Of a stretch of 28,400 nucleotides of DNA, positions 22,313-28,400 are shown in pieces. A program made the translations under genes and the position numbers. The stretch covers positions 1 to 28,400 of the forward strand of contig CAZGVW010000130.1 of NCBI GenBank assembly GCA_964529265.1. The letters run 5' to 3'. The notes beneath the pieces are model-generated. The model searched no databases. It saw only the letters and a list, made by a program, of their open reading frames with translations, and had not been told where the DNA came from. This stretch comes from CAZGVW01 sp964529265. Its GTDB lineage: Bacteria > Planctomycetota > Phycisphaerae > Phycisphaerales > UBA1924. Position 1 is the first letter of the stretch. Each line of letters starts with the position of its first letter.

Positions 22313-23803
22313 ATGAGCGATTCCCGCCCGGACAAACCGCCTGCGGACCGTCAGGACGCGACAGACCCCCTTTCCCGCTATGTATCCCCCCTTTCGTCGC
22401 GGAACGCGTCTGCCGAGATGCAGGCGATCTGGTCGCCGCGGCGGAAGTTCGAGACCTGGCGGCGGCTCTGGCTGGCCCTGGCCGAGGCCGAGCGGGATCT
22501 GGGCCTGCCCATCACGCCGGAGCAGATCGCGGCCCTGCGGGCGCATCTGGGGATCACGGATGCGGAAATGGCGAGGGCGGAGGAGCACGAGCGCCGCCTG
22601 CGGCACGATGTGATGGCGCACATTCACGCGCTTGGTGAGGCAGCGCCCGCGGCGAGGCCGATCATCCACCTCGGCGCCACCAGCCAGTTCGTGAACTGCA
22701 ACACCGAGACGCTCCAGATGCGGGATGCGCTGGACCTCGTGTGCTCGAAGACGGCCCGTGTGATCGATGCGCTCGCGGATTTCGCCCAGACCTGGCGCGA
22801 TCTGCCGTGCCTCGCGTTCACGCACTACCAGCCGGCGCAGCCGACGACGGTCGGGCGGCGGGCGGCGGGGTGGGCGTATGACCTTTCGCTGTGCCTCTCG
22901 CGGCTGGAGCGGACGCGGGATGAACTTCGCCTGCGCGGCGCGAAGGGCGCCACGGGCACGCAGGCTTCGTTCCTCGCGCTCTTCGAGGGCGACGCGGAGA
23001 AAGTGGAGGCGCTGGATCGGCTCGTGTGCGAGAAACTCGGCTTTCCGTCTGAGGGCCGGCACCTGCTCACGGGACAGACGTATCCGCGCGTGGTGGATGT
23101 GTTCGTGCTCTGTGAACTGGCGGCGCTGGCCTCGGCGGCGCACAAGATGTGCAACGACATCCGCCTGCTCTCCAATCGCAAGGAAATCGACGAGCCCTTC
23201 GGCGAGGCGCAGATCGGCTCCTCCGCGATGCCCTACAAGCGGAACCCGATGCGGTGCGAGCGGGCGACGGGCCTGTGCCGCTTCGTCATGTCGATGGCGC
23301 AGAACCCGCTGAATACGGCGGCGGCGCAGTGGCTGGAGCGCACGCTCGACGATTCCGCGAACCGTCGACTATCGTTGCCCGAGCCCTTCCTCGCGATGGA
23401 CGGCGCGCTGGACCTCCTGCACAACGTGTGCGCCGGGCTCGAAGTGCACGAGGCGATCGTGCGGATGAACCTGATGGCCGAACTGCCCTTCCTCGCGAGC
23501 GAGAACTTGATGATGGCCGCGGTGAAGATCGGGCGCGACCGGCAGGAGGTGCACGAGGCGATCCGCCGGCACAGCCAGGCGGCGGGGGCGCGCGTGAAGG
23601 ACCGCGGCCAGCCGAACGACCTGATCGAGCGCCTGCGCGAAGAGCCGCTGCTTTCGGGCGTGGACATCGACGCCGTGCTCGACCCGCAGGCGTACATCGG
23701 GCTCGCCTCGCGGCAGGTGGATCTGTTCCTGCACGAGGTGGCGGCGGCGGTGCGGACGCAGTACGCGGAGCGGCTGGCGCCGGCGCCGGAGCCGGGGGTG
23801 TAG
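22313..23803 (+). CDS. purB: adenylosuccinate lyase, metazoan-like type
   Basis: This homotetrameric cytoplasmic enzyme splits SAICAR to AICAR and adenylosuccinate to AMP in purine synthesis. The 496-residue sequence carries the superfamily signature GSSAMPYKRNP (302-312) on the mobile catalytic loop, RHDVMAHIH with a conserved His, HLGATS, THYQPAQPTTVG and TGTQASFLALFEGD. Long stretches resemble the animal/human ADSL pattern, including EAERDLGLPIT, KGATGTQASF, and ERTLDDSANRR, rather than the shorter E. coli or Bacillus PurB forms. The ATG at 22313 is preceded by GAAGAA; a TTG at 22289 is possible. A TACGAT hexamer at 22227-22232 is a candidate -10. The gene is divergent from the sigma gene and ends five bases before the heptamer tract. 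Confidence 0.95.
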   Translation: MSDSRPDKPPADRQDATDPLSRYVSPLSSRNASAEMQAIWSPRRKFETWRRLWLALAEAERDLGLPITPEQIAALRAHLGITDAEMARAEEHERRLRHDVMAHIHALGEAAPAARPIIHLGATSQFVNCNTETLQMRDALDLVCSKTARVIDALADFAQTWRDLPCLAFTHYQPAQPTTVGRRAAGWAYDLSLCLSRLERTRDELRLRGAKGATGTQASFLALFEGDAEKVEALDRLVCEKLGFPSEGRHLLTGQTYPRVVDVFVLCELAALASAAHKMCNDIRLLSNRKEIDEPFGEAQIGSSAMPYKRNPMRCERATGLCRFVMSMAQNPLNTAAAQWLERTLDDSANRRLSLPEPFLAMDGALDLLHNVCAGLEVHEAIVRMNLMAELPFLASENLMMAAVKIGRDRQEVHEAIRRHSQAAGARVKDRGQPNDLIERLREEPLLSGVDIDAVLDPQAYIGLASRQVDLFLHEVAAAVRTQYAERLAPAPEPGV

Positions 23804-23807
23804 GGAG

Positions 23808-23919
23808 AGCACAGAGCACAGAGCACAAAGCACAAAGCACAAAGCACAAATCGCAAAGCACAGATCGCAAAGCACAGATCGCAAAGCGCGAATCGCAAAG
23901 CGCGAATCGCAAAGTTCGA
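23808..23919. repeat. 16-unit heptamer tandem repeat
   Basis: Sixteen 7-base units run without a register break. They begin AGCACAG x2, then AGCACAA x4, then alternate ATCGCAA with AGCACAG and later AGCGCGA, ending AGTTCGA. The tract fills almost the whole gap between the convergent purB stop (23803) and the CNNM-gene stop (23922). It is A-rich on the plus strand and far less GC-rich than the flanks. The alternating units indicate a later 14-base duplication step. Confidence 0.9.
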
Positions 23920-23921
23920 GG

Positions 23922-25259
23922 TCAGCGGTCGTCTTTCGTTGTCCGTGGCTGATCCGATGACTCAGTGCTATCTCCTGCTCCGCCCACCCGGCCCACCATC
24001 ACCTTGTCCACACGGCGGCGGTCCATGTCCACGACTTCGAAGCGGAACTCGCGCCAGCGGTATTCATCGCCGGCCTGCGGGACGCGTCCGAGGCAGGTCA
24101 TGAGCATGCCGCCGAGCGTCTGGTAGCCCGCTTCCTCTTCCGGCAGTTCCATGACTTCGAGCAGTTCCTTCAGCCGGTCCACGGGCAACATGCCGTCGAG
24201 GAGCCACGAGCCGTCGCGGCGGCGCACTTCCAGCGGCTCCTGCGCCTCATCGGCGCGGGCCACCTCGCCGAACACGCCCTGCACGATGTCGTTCAGCGTG
24301 ATCAGGCCCTCCAGCGAACCGTATTCATCCAGCACGAAGGCGATGTGCATGCCCTTGGTGCGGAACATCTCCAGCGCGCTGAGCGCCGGCATGGTCTCCG
24401 GCACGAAGATCGGCGGGCGGGCCAGGGCCCGGACGTTGACCTCGTCCGTGATGAGGCCGTGCTTCACCAGGTCCTTCACGTGCACCACGCCCACCACGCG
24501 GTCGAGTCCGCCCTCGCACACGGGGAAGTGCGAGTGGGAACTGGTCGCCACCGCCACGCGCACGCGCTCCACCGTCGCATCCGCCGGCAGCCAGTCGATG
24601 TCGAGTCGCGGGACCATGAGTTCCCCCACCTGCCGGTCGGCGAGGCGGAAGACGCGCATCACCAGTTCCTCCTCCGTCTCGTGGAAGACGCCGGTCTGCG
24701 CCCCCTGCTCGATGAGGCCCTTCACCTCCTCCTCCGACACCGCGTGATCGGTCACGCGGCGCACGCCGAGCAGGCGCACGATCACGTCCGTCGCGAGCGA
24801 GAGCAGGTAGACGAACGGCGCCGCGAGCCGCGAGAGGAGCGTCATCGGCGGCGCGATGATCCGCGCCACGCGCTCCGGGCTGGAGAGCGCAATGCGCTTG
24901 GGCACGAGTTCACCAACCACCAGCGAGAGGAACGTGATCGAGAGCGCCACCACCGCGAACGCGATGGCGCGGGAATAGGGCGCCAACGCCGGAAACCGCG
25001 CGAGCCAGGCCTCGAAATCGCGCGCGATCGCCGCCTCGCCGAAGGCGCCGGCGAAGATGCCGATCATCGTGATGCCGACCTGCACCGTCGAAAGGAACCG
25101 GGTCGGATGCTCCGCCAGCAGCAGCGCGGCCGAGGCGAGCCGGTCGCCGCTGCGCGAGGCCTGCATCAGCCGCACCCGCCGCGACGCGACAATCGCCATC
25201 TCCGACATCGCGAAGAGGCCGTTGAACAGGATCAGCAGCAGGAGGACCAGGATTTCCAT
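23922..25259 (-). CDS. CNNM/CorC-type membrane protein with CBS domains
   Basis: The 445-residue protein has a DUF21/CNNM transmembrane domain (about 1-180: EILVLLLLILFNGLFAMSEM, then a Ser/Pro-rich core with VVGELVPKRIAL), a pair of CBS domains (about 215-335, including MVPRLDIDWLP and FVLDEYGSLEGLITLNDIV) and a C-terminal CorC/HlyC associated domain (about 355-425). Family members act in magnesium or cobalt transport and were once called hemolysins. The final residues (TESSDQPRTTKDDR) are hydrophilic and lie next to the heptamer tract, so the end may have been extended by repeat sequence. Two CaCA exchangers lie just upstream, suggesting a cation-homeostasis group. Confidence 0.9.
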   Translation of the reverse strand: MEILVLLLLILFNGLFAMSEMAIVASRRVRLMQASRSGDRLASAALLLAEHPTRFLSTVQVGITMIGIFAGAFGEAAIARDFEAWLARFPALAPYSRAIAFAVVALSITFLSLVVGELVPKRIALSSPERVARIIAPPMTLLSRLAAPFVYLLSLATDVIVRLLGVRRVTDHAVSEEEVKGLIEQGAQTGVFHETEEELVMRVFRLADRQVGELMVPRLDIDWLPADATVERVRVAVATSSHSHFPVCEGGLDRVVGVVHVKDLVKHGLITDEVNVRALARPPIFVPETMPALSALEMFRTKGMHIAFVLDEYGSLEGLITLNDIVQGVFGEVARADEAQEPLEVRRRDGSWLLDGMLPVDRLKELLEVMELPEEEAGYQTLGGMLMTCLGRVPQAGDEYRWREFRFEVVDMDRRRVDKVMVGRVGGAGDSTESSDQPRTTKDDR

Positions 25260-25328
25260 GCGTTCACCGTCTCGGAGGACCGCCGCGGCCGCGCCCTCGC
25301 GCTCCGCCCCGCCGCCGCGCCCGGCCCG

Positions 25329-25334
25329 AACATA
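25329..25334 (-). promoter_or_regulatory. -10-like hexamer for the CNNM gene
   Basis: On the minus strand TATGTT lies in the 102-base gap after the CaCA gene, about 63 bases from its predicted start to the ATG at 25259. It suggests independent transcription from the upstream exchanger gene. Confidence 0.35.
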
Positions 25335-25361
25335 GCGACGGCCGCCCGCCCCCGGCGTTTG

Positions 25362-26360
25362 TCACCCCGCCGCCGGGAACCAGCCGGGCGCCAGCGCAAA
25401 GATGACGTACAGGTACGCCGCGTACGCCGCGAGCAGCCCGCCGCCCTCGATCCGCGAGATCTTCCCCCCGCTCATCATGATCGGAAGGCAGGCGACGCTC
25501 GCCGCGATCATCACCGGCGCATCCATCCACATCACCTGCTCGCTCACGCGCTGGGGCAGGGCCAGCGACGTGACGCCCATGATCCCGAGGATGTTGAAGA
25601 TGTTGGAGCCCAGAATGTTGCCCACCGAGATATCCGACTGCTTGCGGAGCGCGGCGATGAGCGACGTCGCCAGTTCCGGCGCGGAGGTGCCGCCGGCCAC
25701 GATCGTGAGCGCGATGGCCAGTTCCGAGATATTGAGCGTCCGGGCGATCGACACCGCGGAGTCCACGAGCAGCCGAGCCCCGACCACGAGCATCGCCAGC
25801 CCCATGGCGATGAGGACTCCATCGACCACGGGGGACCGCGCCCGCGCCGTGGGCCTGATGCCCAGTTCCCGCTCCAGTTCACGCTCCGCCGCGGCTTCGG
25901 CCGCGCCCTCGCGCCGCCCGGCGAGGAACCCCCGCCAGAGGTAGACGCCGAGCAGCGCCACGAGCAGCCCCCCCACCCATCGCTGCATGACACCGCCCGA
26001 GGCAAGCGCGAGATACGGCGCGAACGCCACGGCGATGACGATCGCCGCCTCCTTGCGCACCAGGCGCGTGTTCACCGGAATCGGCGCGATGAGCGCCGTG
26101 ATCCCCAGGATCACCGCGATGTTGAAGATGTTGGAGCCGACAACGTTGCCGACGTTGATGTCCGGCATGCCGCGGATGGCCGAGGTGACGCCGGTCGCGA
26201 GTTCCGGCGCGCTGGTGCCGAAGCCGACGATGGTCAGGCCGATGAAGAAACTGGAAACGCCCATGCGCTTCGCCAGAGCCGCGGCGCCGCGGACCAGCGC
26301 CTCGGCCCCGAGCGTGAGGACAGCGAGCGAGGCGATCAGCAGCAGGATGTCGCGCGCCAT
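25362..26360 (-). CDS. CaCA family calcium/sodium antiporter (YrbG-like), copy 1
   Basis: The 332-residue protein has about ten membrane segments and the two inverted alpha-repeats of the Ca2+/cation antiporter family: GFGTSAPELATG with GNVVGSNIFN (about 47-80) and GGTSAPELATS with GNILGSNIFN in the second half. The conserved Glu in each TSAPEL motif is the expected ion ligand. A charged cytoplasmic loop (REGAAEAAAERELERE) separates the halves. The ATG at 26360 has GGGGAG about seven bases upstream and a TATCAT hexamer about 40 bases upstream. It is divergent from a paralogue, so the two probably arose from one family by duplication or separate acquisition. The ion exchanged (Ca2+, Na+ or other) cannot be fixed from sequence. 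Confidence 0.9.
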   Translation of the reverse strand: MARDILLLIASLAVLTLGAEALVRGAAALAKRMGVSSFFIGLTIVGFGTSAPELATGVTSAIRGMPDINVGNVVGSNIFNIAVILGITALIAPIPVNTRLVRKEAAIVIAVAFAPYLALASGGVMQRWVGGLLVALLGVYLWRGFLAGRREGAAEAAAERELERELGIRPTARARSPVVDGVLIAMGLAMLVVGARLLVDSAVSIARTLNISELAIALTIVAGGTSAPELATSLIAALRKQSDISVGNILGSNIFNILGIMGVTSLALPQRVSEQVMWMDAPVMIAASVACLPIMMSGGKISRIEGGGLLAAYAAYLYVIFALAPGWFPAAG

Positions 26361-26404
26361 GGCGGCGGTGCTCCCCGAAAAGGCGAACCGGCGATGCGGC
26401 GGAG

Positions 26405-26410
26405 ATGATA
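26405..26410 (-). promoter_or_regulatory. -10-like hexamer for CaCA copy 1
   Basis: On the minus strand TATCAT gives a predicted transcript start near 26398 and a leader of about 38 bases that includes the GGGGAG ribosome-binding site. Confidence 0.4.
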
Positions 26411-26517
26411 CCTCCTCCGGAAGCGCCCCCCAGTGATCGCGCCGGAGGCGGCCCGGAACGCGCCCGGCCGCGTGTGCAAAGCGCCCGCCGCACGCCCACA
26501 GCCGCCCTTCCAGCCCC

Positions 26518-26523
26518 TACCCT
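26518..26523 (+). promoter_or_regulatory. -10-like hexamer for CaCA copy 2
   Basis: TACCCT ends eight bases before the ATG at 26532, predicting a start near 26530 and a leaderless transcript. No Shine-Dalgarno is visible. Confidence 0.4.
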
Positions 26524-26531
26524 GTGAACGG

Positions 26532-27578
26532 ATGCTGGAAACGCTCACACAGGCCGGGACGCTGCTCGCGGGCGTCGTGCTGCTGCTCATCGGCGGCAAT
26601 CAACTGGTGCTCGGGGCCGCGGCGCTTGCCGCGCGCATGGGCGTGGCGCCGCTGGTGATCGGCCTCACGGTCGTCGCCTTCGGCACCAGTGCGCCGGAAC
26701 TGGCCCTGAACGTCGCCGCGGCGGGCGCGGGCCACACCGATCTCTCCTACGGCAACATCGTCGGCTCCAACATCGCCAACATCGGCCTGATCCTCGGCCT
26801 CTCGGCCCTCATCCGGCCCATGGCCGTGCAGAGTTCGCTGGTGAAGCGGGAACTGCCGATCATGCTGGCCTCCGCCGCGGGACTGGCGCTCCTGACGAAG
26901 CTCCCCCCGCACATCAAGGGCGCCGGAGGGGGCGCCGAGGGGAGCGTCGCCGGCCTCACCGGCTTCGATGGCGGCCTGCTCCTGCTCGGATTCGTGCTCT
27001 TCCTGGTTCTGTGCCTGCGCACGGCGCGATCGGGATCGGGCGTGGCCACCGCGCTCGCGCAGGAAGCGGAGGAGGTCGCGGAGTGCGCCCCCCACCGCCC
27101 GGCGTGGCGCCTGGTTCTCGCGCTGGTCATCGGCCTCATCCTCCTCGTCGTCGGCGGCAAACTCTCGGAAGTGGGCGCCGTGGGCATCGCCGAGCGCATG
27201 GGCCTCTCGGAAACGCTGATCGGCCTCACCATCGTCGCCCTCGCAACGAGTCTGCCCGAACTGGCCACCAGCGTCATCGCGGCGACGAAGGGCGAGACGG
27301 ACATCGCGGTGGGCAACGTCGTCGGCTCCAACATCTTCAACACGCTGCTCATCATGGGCGTGACGCCGATGGTCGCGCCCGTACCGCTGCCGGAGGGGGC
27401 GGCGGTGTCGCTGATCGTGATGATCGGGCTGAGCGTGCTGCTGTTCCCGATGAGTGTGACGGCGAACCGGCACGTCAGCCGCGTGGAGGGCATGACGCTG
27501 CTGGCGCTGTACTTCAGCGCGATGGCGTATGAAGTGTGGCGCGCGACCAGGGGCGCCGCGGAGGCGGCCCCGCTGTAG
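26532..27578 (+). CDS. CaCA family calcium/sodium antiporter, copy 2
   Basis: The 348-residue protein has the same two-repeat design as the minus-strand neighbour: AFGTSAPELALN (50-60) with GNIVGSNIANIG, and ALATSLPELATS with GNVVGSNIFNTL. The first Gly of the second motif is Ala, and SNIFN is SNIAN in the first repeat. A longer central loop with Gly-rich and acidic stretches separates the halves. ATG 26532 is chosen because the -10-like TACCCT lies eight bases upstream; an open frame to 26433 would add a Pro/Ala-rich stretch and place the hexamer within the gene. It ends 15 bases from the stop of convergent cstA, with a shared hairpin. Confidence 0.9.
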   Translation: MLETLTQAGTLLAGVVLLLIGGNQLVLGAAALAARMGVAPLVIGLTVVAFGTSAPELALNVAAAGAGHTDLSYGNIVGSNIANIGLILGLSALIRPMAVQSSLVKRELPIMLASAAGLALLTKLPPHIKGAGGGAEGSVAGLTGFDGGLLLLGFVLFLVLCLRTARSGSGVATALAQEAEEVAECAPHRPAWRLVLALVIGLILLVVGGKLSEVGAVGIAERMGLSETLIGLTIVALATSLPELATSVIAATKGETDIAVGNVVGSNIFNTLLIMGVTPMVAPVPLPEGAAVSLIVMIGLSVLLFPMSVTANRHVSRVEGMTLLALYFSAMAYEVWRATRGAAEAAPL

Positions 27579-27580
27579 GG

Positions 27581-27598
27581 GATGAGGATCACCTCATT
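27581..27598. terminator. hairpin between convergent CaCA copy 2 and cstA
   Basis: ATGAGG (27582-27587) pairs perfectly with CCTCAT (27592-27597) around an ATCA tetraloop, with a G-T pair extending it. The cstA stop codon lies in the stem and the CaCA stop ends three bases before it. A bidirectional terminator is plausible; no U-tract is present. Confidence 0.4.
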
Positions 27599-28400
27599 GC
27601 TGAAGCGGCGAGGCGCCCGTCCGCCGCACCCCCACCAGACGCATCCCCACCTCCGCCACCAGCCAGCCCTCGAGCAGCAGCGCCGCCGCGGCAATGCCGA
27701 CGAGCAGCCACTTGCGGTCGGCGAGCCAGGAGGGGTTGCCGTCGTTGCCCACGAAGGCCTGCCACACAAGGGCCCAGGCGGGCACGACCACCATGAACAC
27801 CGTCGGCAGGACGATGAACCACACCGGGCGCTTCGTCGCGATGAGCCACGCGCCGATGACGAGGAAGGCCATGCCGCCGAGCAACTGGTTCGTGGCGCCG
27901 AAGAGGGGCCAGAGGATCTGCCCGCCCTTGCCCGCGTTCTCCCACGAGATGGCCATGCCCGGCGGGGGCATGGCGGCCAGAGCCGCGGCGGTGATGACGG
28001 CGAACATGGTGGCGCCGTGGGGGGTGGCGAGCCACTTGAAGGGGTTCCAGTTGGAGGCGAGAGCCCGCTGGGCATCGAGGCCGGTGTGTATGCCGGGGGC
28101 GCCGGGGGCGGGCTTTGCGTGCTCGGCGTGCAGCGCGGCTTCGCCGATGGGCGTCTGCTGGCCGCATTCGGGGCAGGTCCACCAGGCGTCGATGCCGGTT
28201 TCGAGGCCGGAGAGGTCGTAGCCGCAGTGGGCGCAGGCCTGCTCGGGCGGGCACGGGAGGAAGGTGCGCGAGAGTTCCTGGATGACGTAGCGCTGGAGAC
28301 GGCAGGCGGTGTCCATCGTGGTGCCCGCGAAGGACGCGACGAGTACGCCCATGAGGGCGATGGCGAGGCCCTCGGGGATGCCGAGGGATTCGATGAAGTT
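27594..28400 (-). CDS. cstA: CstA-like carbon starvation transporter with zinc-ribbon insertion, 3' part
   Basis: The frame stays open to the right edge (NFIESLGIPEGLAIAL is encoded by 28353-28400), so the gene is 5'-truncated; 268 residues are visible. TTMDTACRLQRYVIQEL and LWPLFGATNQLLGGMA are hallmarks of CstA, an inner-membrane peptide/pyruvate permease induced on starvation. Between these conserved helices there is an extra stretch of about 70 residues with a four-cysteine zinc ribbon: CAHCGYDLSGL (cysteine codons 28235-28233 and 28226-28224) and WTCPECGQ (28175-28173 and 28166-28164). E. coli CstA has no such ribbon there as I recall it. Four more hydrophobic segments follow, ending in a short basic tail. 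Confidence 0.88.
   Translation of the reverse strand, partial: NFIESLGIPEGLAIALMGVLVASFAGTTMDTACRLQRYVIQELSRTFLPCPPEQACAHCGYDLSGLETGIDAWWTCPECGQQTPIGEAALHAEHAKPAPGAPGIHTGLDAQRALASNWNPFKWLATPHGATMFAVITAAALAAMPPPGMAISWENAGKGGQILWPLFGATNQLLGGMAFLVIGAWLIATKRPVWFIVLPTVFMVVVPAWALVWQAFVGNDGNPSWLADRKWLLVGIAAAALLLEGWLVAEVGMRLVGVRRTGASPLQQ

Noticed and set aside
23808..23919. CRISPR array
   Set aside because: The units are 7 bases with no spacers, and no cas genes lie in the window.
24345..26408. A 687-codon open frame on the plus strand across the CNNM and CaCA genes
   Set aside because: The product is mostly Arg/His/Asp/Glu without any domain, whereas the minus-strand frames encode clear membrane protein families.

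Overview
The window is high-GC bacterial DNA from a diderm organism. It carries a lipid A and outer-membrane assembly cluster (bamA, ompH/skp, lpxD, an lpxC-fabZ fusion, lpxA). It also has a TPR protein with two RNA polymerase alpha-CTD-like domains, a CxxCGYDLSGL-type zinc ribbon, and short intergenic heptamer repeats. Together these suggest a planctomycete, probably of the Phycisphaerae lineage. That placement is inference from gene content; no rRNA or other marker is present. No tRNA, rRNA, CRISPR array, insertion sequence or phage gene was seen.

Layout. Positions 1-9069 are all plus-strand: the 3' part of a MATE transporter, the TPR/tandem alpha-CTD protein, a SpoIID/LytB lipoprotein, a PAS-LuxR regulator, tryptophan 2,3-dioxygenase, a small putative lipoprotein, a metallo-beta-lactamase-fold hydrolase, and a translationally coupled pair (DUF4442-like hotdog protein plus a 12-TM membrane protein). 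Positions 9126-13098 hold gyrA, a STAS-domain protein and a LolD/MacB-like ABC ATPase. Positions 13107-19647 (minus strand) hold the envelope operon, transcribed bamA, ompH, lpxD, lpxC-fabZ, lpxA, with 4-base stop/start overlaps between the last three genes. BamA folds outer-membrane proteins, OmpH/Skp chaperones them in the periplasm, and LpxA, LpxC and LpxD are early lipid A enzymes, so the block builds the outer membrane. Positions 19852-22125 contain a small two-TM protein and an ECF sigma/anti-sigma pair. Then come purB (metazoan-like type), a 16-unit heptamer repeat, a CNNM/CBS cation-transport protein, two divergent CaCA exchangers, and a 5'-truncated cstA carrying an unusual zinc-ribbon insertion.

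Regulatory texture. Several genes have a TANNNT -10-like hexamer only 6-12 bases before the start codon and lack a clear Shine-Dalgarno, which suggests frequent leaderless transcription. Stem-loops without U-tracts follow several stop codons, and at two convergent junctions the stop codons lie inside the stems.

Most of the window is ordinary housekeeping. The observations most worth following are the stand-alone TPR/tandem alpha-CTD protein, the zinc ribbon inside CstA, the heptamer tract that fills a convergent junction, and the leaderless-promoter pattern. No coding region is longer than its neighbours' gaps by much: every intergenic stretch is under 300 bases.
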